Part shown: piece after piece, positions 23,472-35,240 of the stretch
How positions within the stretch are numbered: the stretch's first letter is position 1
Layout of the letters: every line of letters begins with the position of its first letter
Program-made: the position numbers and the translations under genes
The notes under the pieces: generated by a model
What the model was told of the DNA's origin: nothing
Databases searched by the model: none
The model's input: the letters and a program-made list of their open reading frames with translations, nothing else
Assembly (NCBI RefSeq): GCF_020921035.1
Contig: NC_063151.1
Location: 6,758,001-6,822,000, forward strand
DNA length: 64,000 nt
Direction of reading: 5' to 3'
Source of the DNA: Rhodamnia argentea
Lineage: Eukaryota > Streptophyta > Magnoliopsida > Myrtales > Myrtaceae

Positions 23472-24683
23472 TCAATGGTGGGAATCGGAGGAAGCAGAGG
23501 ACGGCTTGTCAAGAATGCCGTCGTGCTCTCCGTGTTGCCCTTGAATCCGTGCCGGAATGTGATACCCGGAGAACCCGCCGGACGCGAATCCCACGGCGGG
23601 TGAAATTGGGTGGATGGAATGCTGGATTTGGTGATGATGATGATCGGACGATGATAGTGTCGGGTCCATCCAAGCACGAATCACGGGCATGTTACTGGAC
23701 TGAAGGGGTCCCCTCTGTGCGAAAAACTGGCCTTGGCCAAACAACGGCTGCACCGCCGCTGTGGCCGCCTCAGGCTGCGGCGGGGCAAACATGAACCCAC
23801 CGCCTCCGCCACCGTTGCTTCCGCCGGCGCTCCACGGCGCAGTCCTCTGGAACCTTCCGATGTCTGAAGCTGGGTTGGTGTTGTGGTGGGTGTGCTCAGA
23901 AGGCCACAGAGAAGCGGCGGGCGACGAATCAAACCCTAGCTGCGGAGTTCCGGAGAAGACCACGTGATGGTCATGTGACTGCTGTCGCAGCAAAACACGG
24001 TCTTGGAATGATTGCAGGGAGAGGCGAAGATCTTGGCTCTGGCTACTGGTTCTTGACAACAAATCCGGTGGATGGGAGTGGTAGCTCTGGAACTGCACGG
24101 ACGACGGTGGTGGGCCGACGCCCATCGGGAAGAAGGACTTGATTGTGTCGGCGATGGAGTCCGAGTCCAGAGATGGAGGTAGAAAGCTGGTGGTGTTGGG
24201 GTTGCTCTGGTGGTGGCTGTTGATTTGTTGCTGCTGCTGCTGCAGATTTCGGATATCGTCAGCCGCCGCGTCCACAGCTGCCTGGTGCATATCCACCGGG
24301 CTCTCCCGCTCATCCGTTGCCTGTGGATGATGGGTCGCTGCAGTGGTGGCGGTAGGCTTCCAGGCAGGGAGCTCCGCGAGCTCGTCAATGGCGGCTTTGG
24401 CCTTCTTGATGAGCCAGTCGACCGCCTTGCTCGGGCGATCGTAACCGAGACGGTCCTGGACGTCATAGAACTGGATGGCGGTGTGGGCCGACAGCCGCAC
24501 GCGGCGGTCCCTCGGCCCCTTGGCGGTGCATACCTTGCTGTGCCGGTCCTTCCTCCCGGTGGACCGAACAATGTGGCCTCCTTGGACCTCCACGATCTCT
24601 CCTCCACCGCCGCCGCCGCCTCTCCTCATTCCCAATCTTGAAGAGGTAGCCGCCGCCTGTTGGGGGTGGTGGTTGTCTCCCAT
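23472..24683 (-). CDS. TCP4: CIN-class TCP transcription factor, TCP4-like
   Basis: Nuclear DNA-binding factor controlling leaf cell proliferation and differentiation. Single exon, 403 residues from the ATG at 24681-24683 (TCP4 is of similar length as I recall). Visible: a poly-glycine stretch and [20 protein letters not shown] leading into the TCP basic helix-loop-helix at about 44-102 ([20 protein letters not shown], then [14 protein letters not shown]); Gln- and His-rich stretches; a QRGPLQSSN segment encoded by the miR319 site; and the conserved end [11 protein letters not shown]. The start was chosen because it matches family N-termini and has A at -3 and G at +4. The frame stays open 5' to 25238 with another ATG at 25209-25211 (T at -3); that could give a 579-residue form rich in Glu, Gln and Ser but is more likely leader. 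Confidence 0.93.
   Translation of the reverse strand: MGDNHHPQQAAATSSRLGMRRGGGGGGGEIVEVQGGHIVRSTGRKDRHSKVCTAKGPRDRRVRLSAHTAIQFYDVQDRLGYDRPSKAVDWLIKKAKAAIDELAELPAWKPTATTAATHHPQATDERESPVDMHQAAVDAAADDIRNLQQQQQQINSHHQSNPNTTSFLPPSLDSDSIADTIKSFFPMGVGPPPSSVQFQSYHSHPPDLLSRTSSQSQDLRLSLQSFQDRVLLRQQSHDHHVVFSGTPQLGFDSSPAASLWPSEHTHHNTNPASDIGRFQRTAPWSAGGSNGGGGGGFMFAPPQPEAATAAVQPLFGQGQFFAQRGPLQSSNMPVIRAWMDPTLSSSDHHHHQIQHSIHPISPAVGFASGGFSGYHIPARIQGQHGEHDGILDKPSSASSDSHH
23695..23714 (-). promoter_or_regulatory. miR319 target site in TCP4-like coding sequence
   Basis: The mRNA (minus strand) contains GGGGACCCCTTCAGTCC, the established miR319 complementary site of CIN-type TCP genes; the plus strand reads like miR319 (TGGACTGAAGGGG). 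It predicts post-transcriptional control by miR319. Confidence 0.9.
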
Positions 24684-26420
24684 TTTTCTTGCATATTCGG
24701 CGGTCTGGTCAGCGAGAGCTAGTGAGGCTGAGGAGGGAATATAAGACCTCTTTTTGGGTGGTTGCACTTGTGGCTGTGAAGATTGAGTGGTCTCTTCCTC
24801 TAACCTTCCATAGCAGAAGCTCTGTGGGTGGTCTGGCTGGGCTTGTGTGCTGAGAAGATACAGTTGGTGAGCGTCTAGCTGGAAGTGGTGTTGTTGCTTT
24901 GCTGATTGTCGATTCTGTTCTTCTTCCTCTGCTTCTTGTTCTTCTTCCTCTGCTTCTTGCCCTACATGCCTCGAGTTCTGAAGAGGATTGTGTTGAAGAT
25001 GATGATAAAAGTGATGATAGTGTTGATTCCTTTGAGGATCCAGACTCAGGCCCTTGTGCTTGTCCTCTTCTTCTTCCAGCTTTCGACGAGTGAGAGAGAG
25101 AGAGAGAGATTGAGAGTGCTTAAAAACTAAGTCTTTATTGATCTGCAACGAGCTCTGTGAAATCTGGAAGCTGCTTTTGGTGCTCTCTCTCCCAAAAGTG
25201 TGTGCAGTCATCCAGGTCTTCCACTTCCATCTCCCCACCCCTCCCAGCTGCCCCCAACTCCTCCAAACGGAACCAGGAGAACCAGAGACTTTAGAAAAAG
25301 ATGAACCCCTCTCACTTCTTTCTCAACATCACCCCTCTAACCCATCTCTCTCACCCTCAGTTTCTCTTTCCTCTGTTTGCTTGGTTTTGTTAGTACACAG
25401 CTTTTGATGACTTGGCCGCTTCTATGCGCAATTTGTACTAACCAAGACAAGTACTTTGGGTCAACACCCACTTGACCAAACCCACAACTGTGAACAACAC
25501 AAAGTTCAAAAGGAAGGGGGGAGTCTTTCCTTCTCTTGGAGAGACAAGAGTAGTGAGAGAGCCTTCAGTAATTGCAGAGTCAAGGTGGAGAAGGATCAGA
25601 TTACTGCTCCCTCTCTCCCTCTCTCTCTCTCTCTCACAGAGAGCCCTTGACGATGCCACTGATGAAGGTGGCAGATTCCATCAGAGAGGGAAGATTAATA
25701 TCTCCTCTGAGGGGGTTCTCTTGACAGCCTACAACGCACAAAAGAGGCAGACACCAACCAAAAAGGACTCGACTCGACCCCTGTTTTTTACCTCCCACTC
25801 AATCATCTCACCAGAGTCAGCTCTGACGATTTTCATTTTCAACCCTCATCTCTTTTACCAACACAAATTATTTCCCCTCGCTGCTAATCAAAAGATAAAA
25901 AACGCTTTCTTGATTATTATTTTTGCTTTACAATCCAGTTAAAAAGCGAGGAACCCTTGGTTGTGGATCAATGGACTCTGTTTGGATGCTTAATGGGTAG
26001 ATAGATAGATCCCTTTGTATGCCACCACGACACCTTTTGAAAGTGACCCAATTCAGCTTTTCCCCTCTCTCTCTCCAGCTTTCTCTCTCCATCTTTATTG
26101 CTTCGCTTAAAAGAAACATCATCTTCCTTCCCCCAATTGCCCTCGCCAATCCAAACTTTATGTGGCTTGTTTTGTTACTCTACATGGCATCTCAAGGGGG
26201 CCTGGCTTCTTTTGCCCTTTTCTTATCTATCTTCCATTATTCTTTTGATCTGTATCTCATTTCCCATTCTCTCTCTCTCTCTCTCTCTGCAGCAAGCATG
26301 CTATCGCTGTCCGTGTCATTGTATGGTTGTGCTTGTGCTTTTGAATCCGAGTTACTTCTCTGCCCCTTTATCTTTGGTAGGCTGCCGTTATTGGCTAATT
26401 TCATGCTTTTAATAATGGAA
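24684..26420. promoter_or_regulatory. Leader and promoter region of TCP4-like gene, CT/GA-rich
   Basis: Contains several (CT)n/(GA)n tracts (25089-25111, 25607-25640, 26068-26092, 26268-26290). On the minus strand 24684-25238 is an open frame continuous with the TCP gene. GA-rich tracts are typical of BPC/GAGA-factor targets in plants. No other gene recognised. Confidence 0.5.
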
Positions 26421-26815
26421 TAATGCCATAAATGGTTCCTAAATTTTGATCAATTATATAATGTGATCCCTTAACTTTAGCCAAATATCCAATGTAATCC
26501 CTATATTTTTTAATTTGACTAATATGGTCCCTGAACTTTTGAAACATATTCAAATTAGTCTTCGAAATATAGGAAAATGTTCAATGTAGTCCTTCCGTTA
26601 ATTCAAGTTTATGGATGACATTGGGCATTTTCTTATGGTTCGGGGACTTAATTGAACATATTTCAAAAGTTGAAAGACCACATTGAACAAATTGAAAGTT
26701 CGTGGAGTGTATTGCACATTAAGCTAAAGTTCATAGGCCATATTAGTCAAATTAAAAGTTCAGGGACCACATAACATATTGTGTCAAAATTTAAGGACTA
26801 TTTGTGTCATTTTTC
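26415..26815. mobile_element. Long-TIR MITE, about 400 bp
   Basis: The left arm (aatgccataaatggttcct, aaattttgatcaattatata, cttaactttagccaaat) matches the reverse complement of the right arm (gtgtcaaaatttaaggacta, aaattaaaagttcaggga). Nearly the whole element is an imperfect palindrome with repeated sub-blocks on fgacc/ggtcc motifs such as atggtccctgaactttt. Non-coding. Confidence 0.7.
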
Positions 26816-29800
26816 CTTTAATAATTTTGCAGTTTTTCTTCGAAGCCAATTAATTCTATACATCGCTAAATTTGCGACACGGATAGGCCTTCTCTTGCCC
26901 TTTCATCTCCTCAAAATCCTTTCTCTTTGCATGAAACATTCACAAAAAAATAAAAATAATAACAAGATTAGTAGCTTTTAAATGTCCTGCACAAAAGATA
27001 AAATGAATTCAATAAACAAGTTAAGATGGTGACCGATACATATTTCTCATGAAATAGTTAAGGTTTTATTGATTGTACACAGTATTTTTCACAGGAGTCA
27101 TATCCATCAATATTGGTATAAAGATTTGATATCATTAATAGTTTATGAAATGTCTAAATGATGATGCTAGATTTAGCAAGAAAAGTTTTCAATATATATA
27201 AATGTGGCGTAGTATGTTTCAAGGGTTGGGCTGTTCTCCTATTAAAGCGGTACGTGAATTGGGTTCAAAATGTCGTAAGACGGTTTGATCCATATCTAGT
27301 GTGAGCATTCTCATTTTATACATGAATGTTTCTTTTTGAATTTTTGTGGAAAACTTATTCTCCATAATATTTGGACAATTATTGATGCAAAAAGAATAAC
27401 TAGTTGCAAAAAAAAAAAAAGTAAAAGTAAGGGATTCCGGGTTCACCCCTAGCAAGTAGAATATCATAAAGCTGTTGCATGAAATTGTACCAAAAACATT
27501 TCTTTTACTTTTTTCCAGCTTTTTTTGTCATTCTATTTGCTTATTTTTCACTTTTGATTACTATGTTAGATAATATTTTTCCTTTGAAACCTTACATATT
27601 CTCTGATTATATAAGATTTGAAACCCAGTTTCTTTACCTTTTTTAGCACCATCGATAGCTTGTTCATACAAGAATACACATGACTAGGGGAAAATTATTC
27701 TTTAGGTTGCGTTTGGTAATCGGGATAAAAATCAAAATAGGATAAATTTATCCTATTATGTGAAAGGCTCTCGCCCGAAAGAGGATAAAGTGAGATAAAA
27801 TTATACCATGGAGATGGATAGGATTTCTTATGTTAATGGTATAAAATCTAATTTTTTTCTCGAAAAAGAAAACTTCTCAAAAAATAAAATTAAAATAATA
27901 ATTAAATATAAATTATATTTTAATTATAATTTAAAAATAAAAAATGTATAATTTTTTATTTATTACTAGATGTATTTATAAATTTTAGTTTTCTTTCTAC
28001 TCTATTGCATATATTTTGTACATATATACACACGCGCGTGCGCACTTCATATCTATCTCATTACATATTTTAGGTATAGTAGTATAATTCATCATTTAAA
28101 AAATTTATTAAGAAATGATGGAACAGAATAAAAATAATAAAATAAGAAATAAAAATAATAAAATAAGAAAAAAATGAAGTAGAAGAACCCAAATTTTAAG
28201 TGAATAAATTTGAACTTGTAAATGATATTTATAATGCTCAAAGAATGTCGGGCAATGAAATTTCTCAAAAAAACCTAGAAACCTCTATCTCCGTCTCTTA
28301 TGTATTTTTGGTCAAATCATTAATTTTTCAAGCAAAAATTTATGTCAAAATATTTTCGAAAATAGTGATAATTTTTCTATTATCGATAACAATTTATGTC
28401 TAAATATTGTCGTGAACAATGATAATATTTTTCGTTCATTTTATTTTTGTAATCTATGCAAGCGATCATTTTTAAAAAAATATTTTTTAAATTATTCAAA
28501 ATTTCGCAAAACAAATAGAGCTACAATTTCCTTCCTTTTTTTCATATGATAAAAGAGTTTGCACGAAAAAAGCCATAGTATTTGATCACTGGCAAGCGGA
28601 AATTCAAAGGCTTTATTGAATATTTGATGAAGAATTAAGGGGCTAAAAAGTATATTTAACTCTTTTTGTTGAAGCACTTTTATGTACATTGAGTTTTCCA
28701 CTGTTTCTAATTAAAGAGATGTTCATTATCCTAGAGGCTTTAGTTTGAAAAATTCATATAAATTATGAGAAATGTGACATCCGGAAGAAATCATATCGAC
28801 TGATTCATAAGTCAACTCCATCCCAATCAAACTTTAGACCGATCAATTGTATATAGGATATAAATAATAATGTTTCAAGTAAATCTGGTACAAAAAAGGA
28901 TTTTTAGACCCGACACTAGGCCGGCCGAGGATTAGCTCTACCAAAAGGGTTTAATACCCTATTGAGGTTGTTTGGTATCGACGACGTATTTTGGGAAGCC
29001 TATAATGTTGTGCTTGGTTAGCAACATTAGGATGGCATGGAAGTCTCATTCTTTGTAGTCATACGCTTGGTTGGCAACATTGAATGGAAGCGGACATTCC
29101 CCTAATATGGAACAAAAATAGAATTACCTATATTTGAAATTGTATCATGTAATACAATCAAGTATCAGGATCTTAAAATTCATCAATTATAGATAAAAAT
29201 TATGTCTAAAGGATAATATTATTAATGTTCAATAACTAATTATAAGAGAATATTCAGTAAGTTTCAATTATTACTTATTCAGTTATAAATAATAATCAAT
29301 ATTTTTATTGTGCTTATAATTAATGAATCATATGGATAATATCTGGAAATATTAATAATTTACTATTCAATAATATACAGTAATTGCTTATCTAAAGTAT
29401 AATTAGTAAATTATACTTAATGAACAATATGATTGAAATTTCTTAATTGATACTAATGCCGAATGTTCTCATAAATATCAATTATCATACCGTTAATGCA
29501 TGCACCCACAGTTCAATTTTTTTTTTTTTTTGGTCGAAAACCGACAATATGAATTTATTAGAGATTTCTTGTACCATTCCATTCCCATAATGTTTCTTCC
29601 CCAAGCAGACACAAGAATTCTCATTCCATTTCATTATATTCCACGATTTACCAAACAAAAATTTTAAAATAAGCATTTCATTCTCTTTTCATTTCATTTC
29701 ATTATATATTCTAATTCCACTCTATTCCATGGTATCATACATAAATAGATGTAAATAATAAGTTGTCCGCATTTTTCAAGGCCTACTACCTCCTATAGGA

Positions 29801-29829
29801 ACCTACCTTTGGAATTTGGAAGAGGCATG
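26816..29829. other. AT-rich intergenic DNA, no gene found
   Basis: Very AT-rich, with poly-A/T runs and ttataattaaa-like blocks. 27714-27880 opens with gcgtttggtaatcgggata, a phrase common at ends of plant MITEs, but I could not pair it with a second end. 28960-29660 contains repeats of tggttggcaacatt and a block ending gatttaccaaacaaaa, probably another degenerate element. No supported coding region. Confidence 0.5.
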
Positions 29830-29832
29830 TAA

Positions 29833-30441
29833 GGGCCCGTATAAAATCACTTCAGAATTTCTATTTCTTTGCCGGAAGCCCATTTGGCAGAAAAATGTGT
29901 TTGATAAAAATCTGATTGAAGTAGAAATTAGTTTGGTAAAAAAATTAACTTCCGGTAGGATTTTTCACTTATGGCAAGATTTTTCACTTCTGACAAGATT
30001 TTTGGCCAATTTTGAGAAGTAAAAAATTTTAACTTCTTGGCTCCGTAATCACTTTTTTTGGCCGCCGCCCACCCACCGCCGCCGGCCACCGACCCCCGGC
30101 CACCCTCCCCGCCGACCGCCTGCCGCCCCCACCGCGATCGCCCACCGCCGCCTCCCGCTGCCAACCACCGCCCGCCACCGCGGCCGCCCACCCGCCTCGC
30201 GGCCGCCGACCATCGCCGCCGCCGCCGACCACCATCGCCGCCACCAACTATCGCTACCGAAAATTTTGTTAATAATATTTCAAAAATAGAAATTTTCAAC
30301 CGTTACCAAACGAATTTTTCTAATCGGAAGTTAATCTAGAGCATAAGTAGAAAAATCAACTTCTACTTTTGAGGAGAAGTAAAGAAATCAATTTCTGATC
30401 GAAAGTTGATTTCTTGGAGAGAAGTGTTACCATGCGCGCCC
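29833..30441. mobile_element. Tourist-like MITE, 609 bp, element 2, with CCG-rich core
   Basis: The left end GGGCCCGTATAAAATCACTTC pairs imperfectly with the right end GAAGTGTTACCATGCGCGCCC. Flanked by TAA (29830-29832 and 30442-30444). The core 30060-30245 is a near-pure run of CCG/CCACCG-type repeats with open frames of low-complexity Pro/Arg or Gly/Ala on both strands, which should not be annotated as proteins. Confidence 0.82.
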
Positions 30442-30444
30442 TAA

Positions 30445-33400
30445 ACGACCACAACCACCACCGTTAAGAACTTGGGATCTTACCCCCCATTAGGTTGTTA
30501 AGGATAATATTGAAAATTAGTAACTTAATAAATTATGATGGAAAACATAGACTATGACTTTTATGATCGACAAACTTGACCAAAATGTTCGATTCAATAC
30601 CAAATCCAGCCATTACATGATAAAAACATCACCAACCGCACTTAAAAAGAGCGGGAGAAAAGATGACCAAAAACAAGATGGAAAATAAGACTAAAAAGAG
30701 AGTCTTGAGAAAGAGAGTGCGACGTGCAAGGTTGGGAAAAAAATGGGCGTGGACTTTTATTATTCTGTTTTGTTTTCAATTTTTTTGCAATTGTTATATT
30801 TATATATAAATAATTATATATTATTGGATCGCGCCCTAACGCCCGCCTTTTTGGGACCGGGACCACCACCATTAAGAACTTGGGATCTTAACCCCCAATA
30901 GTTACATATTGGAAAATTATAAAAAAAATATTTTAAATTTATTGTAATTGAGCCAATTCAGTCCTAAACTTTTTGTATTTGTGTCAAATCATTCATTTTA
31001 GCCAATATCATATGGTTTAAGACAAATGCAAAAGGCTTAGGACTAAATTAGCATAGAAAAAGATTTATAACTGAATTAACATAATTGTAATAGATTTATG
31101 ACTCTTTTGATAATTTTTCGGAGATTTGATTCATTTGGTAAGTTTGGTCTACCCAAAACGGTACTAATGTTATTTGACTTAATATACAAATCGTGGTGGG
31201 GAATGCAACGAGACATGGACTAATCATGTAAAGAGGAGAAGATTTGCTCCTGGAAGGAAAATTAATACATAGTTAATGCTCATAGTTGTTAATTAAACTA
31301 ATCACACTTGTTGGGAAAGTGGCAGAACCCCAGAACATGTGTCGATTTTAAAATTTTAATAATGTCACAGGGAAGTGCACACAAAAATATGTTTTATAAT
31401 GTGTCTGTCATCTAGTATAGTAGTAGTATCCAATATACGGAATCTTAATGTCTTGATATTTTCTATATTTAATCACAAGACATTTTGTCTTCACGTAGCC
31501 AGCCAAAGATCAGCACATAGACCTTCAAATTGGCCGATTGTATGCGATTTTGTCTCACATCAGAGACCCAACTATGAATTCCCACCACTATTTGACATTA
31601 CATTTTGTTTGGTCCGCGGTACATACTCCAAGAAAATAAAAAGAAAAAAAAAACAATAGAAAATCATTAAAAATCCTATAAAATAAGCAAAAGGTATCCT
31701 ATTGTCAGCTAGTGGCTGATTATTTATACTAATCATGTTGAAGGTAAATCAGTTAATAAGCAATTTATGTTTTGGTTCCAAGTGCGTTTCCCTGTATGCT
31801 AAAGATTCGTAGTTAGATCATGTCAATTCGATTGAAGGTAAATAATATGAGAATTTTCTACCCTAACCAGCAATATTAAGCTATTTAGAGGAAAACAATG
31901 TACGAAGCATGTTGAGATCTTCATTTTCAACAATGCGTACCGAAGAGGGTGGCTGCTAGAGTTTTCCTCCAATACTTTGAAAAGACATAATTTTGTTTTA
32001 TAAAGTATTTGGCAAACATTCTCCTAATAAACAAAAAGTAATGCACGCATACTTCAATGAGGGCATAACACCTCCGCGATTGCTAGCACGAGTTCCATGG
32101 CATTGCACCAACGTTTTCAAAAAATTGTTCATAAGCTGATCACCGGCCGTTAATAGTAATATCTTGTTTTACATATATTTTATGACCGTCAAAGATGTCT
32201 AATTAGTTGGAACAAGAAACATTGAAATACATAGCGTCATTCTTGTTCTGTCGAAAGAAAAAGAATGAAAACCCTAAAATATTATTGTGCTGCAATGCCC
32301 AAGTGGCTAGGGTTACATAATTATCGGATCCACCAGTTTAGTGTGGTCAAACAAAGATGTTTGCAAAACCAACAAAGATCCTGAAGTTGAGCTTAATTGT
32401 CAGCGCCAAAGTGTACACGAGTGAAGGAAGCTTGTACTGTTCCCCATTATTACCAACATTTTCTCTCCTTCCTCGAATGTCTGAATGCGTTATTGGTCTC
32501 GAGGCTTTGTGCACTTCGGTGAGGACAGGTCAATCAGGTGAGGCCGGATTTACCTGTACATTGATTTTATCACTCTCAAAAGTTTCAAAAGCAAGATCAA
32601 GTCCACTAACTTATTGTCTGGCGTGGCCCAGGGCATAAAAGCAAAAATTCAAGTGGGAATTAGAAGAATAAGAGCAGTGGATGCTTAGGGTTACTAAATT
32701 TCTCTAATTCGTCACTAGTACATCCATCATTCTCTTTCCCTTTCTCTATAGGAGTGGTGGAAACCGACAAAGTCGGTGTTTTCATTAGTAGATTATCGAT
32801 ATGGGCGTACGTCGCATTTATTTGTAATAAAGTTTCTATGTGGGTGATGTCCATGTGTGTAATCCACCGATCGAAGATAGAGGAAAACAAAACCCGTTCG
32901 AGAAAGGAAGAATACTTCGATAGATGATACGCATAATGTGATGCTTAAAGCTCATATTCACAACGCAACTAAATGAAAAGAAATGATAGATGTGATTATA
33001 AACGTGATAAGTAAATGAACCCAAAATGGAGCTACCTAATGGTCTTATGTGATCATGATAATGACGTAATATTTAGCACGAGAAATTATGCATATGGCAA
33101 GGTAATTTCTCTAGCATTTAATCACATGTTACTCGCATTCCTATATCTTGTTATAAAAGGTGATTTACTCGTATAAACATATTTGATAACGAACACCAAC
33201 ATAGTTTTTTTTTGGTTGGAGAGTGATATCTTATTATGGAAGTAAGCCAAGATATTGAATCGGCAATCCAAATTTGCACATGCATTCCTTAACTTTCCCA
33301 TTGCGGACCGTACGGTGCATGGCATCCCTTTTTTCTTCGTTTCTCACCAATTTAGAATTTGTTCACACAAGGACAGACATGTGCCTCCCCTTTCTATCTT

Positions 33401-33510
33401 ATCCATACACACTATGATCGAGAGGTATAGGACCATGTGCACATCAATATTATCTAGGAATGTTCTCTGATAACTTACTGCTTAGTTGTCCGATCCGGCT
33501 AGCTTCATAT
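30445..33510. other. Intergenic, degenerate repeats
   Basis: A short direct repeat of the block gaccaccaccattaagaacttgggatc (about 30450-30485 and 30855-30890) flanks 400 bp. 30900-31125 has two arms in inverted orientation (aatttattgtaattgagcca and tttataactgaattaacat) and looks like a small MITE. The rest shows nothing I can name. Confidence 0.4.
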
Positions 33511-33519
33511 TGCATAAGA

Positions 33520-34096
33520 AAGGGGAAAGTGTTTGAAAATGTCTTAAACTTATTATATTAGTATCAATTTAATCATAAATATTTTAATTAAGTCAATTTA
33601 ATCATAAACATTTGATATAGAGTCAATTCAATCATTCCGACTAGTTTTAATCATATATTACTTACGTGGACACCGACCGACCTACATGACATGGTCGGCG
33701 CCGACATGAACATTCTATAATTTTATTTTAATAATTCGATGAGGGCCACCCTGGTGGAAAGAGGAGGAAAAAATTATTAAAATATAATTACAAAATATTC
33801 ATGTCAACGTCGTCGAACATGGCTGTGCCGGCCACCAGAGGAAAGAGGAAGGACAAAAGAAAGGAATAAAAAAATTAAAAATTATTATAATTGTTTAAAA
33901 ATGTCAATGATAGCGCCAACCGGCCACGTGGCCTGGCCGATATCCACATTAGGAATATCTAGCCAAAACTAGTTAGAATGACTTAATTAGCTCTAGGTTA
34001 AATTGTTTATGACTAAATTGGCTATAAGTCAAAGGATATAAGACTAAATTGGTACAAATACGATAAATTTATGACTTTTCGATACTTTTTCCAAGC
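33520..34096. mobile_element. Long-TIR MITE (Mutator-like), about 575 bp
   Basis: The left arm (33530-33720) and the reverse complement of the right arm (33900-34096) match over nearly 200 bp: ttagtatcaatttaatcata against tttgtaccaatttagtctta, then aagtcaatttaatcataaac, cattccgactagttttaatc, and a shared ggtcggcgccgac-type stretch. The centre has no gene. Confidence 0.7.
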
Positions 34097-34575
34097 AAGA
34101 AAAGTACGTTTATTTTGCTAAGTACAACCGATAATTACCATGTGCCATGATAATGATATATTTCAATTGATATTCTCAGAGTTTTCCAAACAAAAGAAAT
34201 TAAGTAGAGAAAATATCAAATGAATACTTCACTTTTCATTGATGTGCTACTCCTTTGTACCTATGTTTAGAAAAGATATTTCTTATGGAACGGCACCCTG
34301 TCGTGAAAAAGACTAACTCACCCTAAGGAAAGGTCAAGCCTCGAATTCCCCTCAAACCCTAACTCCTTTCGCTCAACATCTCCACCAGCCACCACCATCC
34401 ATGGCCGTCGCTGTCCACGACGCCGCCCAACCGCTGTCGACGTCATCTCTCCTCGGTTCCTCCGATCGACATCGTTGTTCCCATCCACCTACAGCTGCCG
34501 AGGCTCCCAACCTTGCTCTTGGTCTCAATCATCCCCTCACCTTGTTGATTTCAGAGAGCCTCAACCCCTCTCTCT

Positions 34576-35240
34576 CATCCATGTCACCCCTCGTGCACAT
34601 CTTAGACAGCTACGTTGAGGCCCAACCTTTAGATCGTGGTCATCGATGACCTTCGATCGGGGTCGCTGCTCAGCAACAACCTCGAACCTCAAGTAAGATT
34701 GAGTAAAGTTGGCAATCAAATATGTCTCTCACGTGCAAACCGAATAGAGACCAGAGCTGCAAAAACGAATTAAATTAAGATAATACTCGATTCATATACC
34801 GCAATCTTAGACTTTTAGATTGGACTTTTTTTTATACCATTGAATGTTTGTTAGATAATCAACCGACGATTCAAAGAAATCGAGTCGTTTCTAAATCCAA
34901 CACGGTCAATAATCGCTATGTTTATGCTAAAATCTGCCGATACACATATGTCTCATTCATATCGCCCCTCGTGCACATCTCAGATGGCCACGTCGAGGCC
35001 CAAACCTCAAACCTCAAGTAAGATTGAGTAAAGTTGGTAATCACATATGTCTCTCACATGCACACCGAATAGAGACTAGGGCCGTGAATATGAAATAAAC
35101 TAAGGCAAAATTTGATTCCCATATCGCAAGCGTAGACCTTTAGATCGGACTTTTTTTTTTATACCACTGAATTTTTTTGGACGGTCGATCGACCATTCAA
35201 AGAAATCGAGTCGCTTCTTTAATTGCTTTGTTACGCTAAA
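34576..35240. repeat. Direct tandem duplication of about 300-360 bp
   Basis: Two copies (34576-34920 and 34949-35225) share cctcgtgcacatct, cctcaagtaagattgagtaa, ccgaatagagac and the block caaagaaatcgagtcg. The first copy begins in the 3' part of an 82-codon open frame (34401-34649) that I do not recognise and regard as unsupported. Confidence 0.75.

Noticed and set aside
30058..30339. Pro/Arg-rich open frame and its Gly/Ala-rich antisense partners
   Set aside because: Created by the CCG repeat core of MITE element 2; low complexity on both strands.
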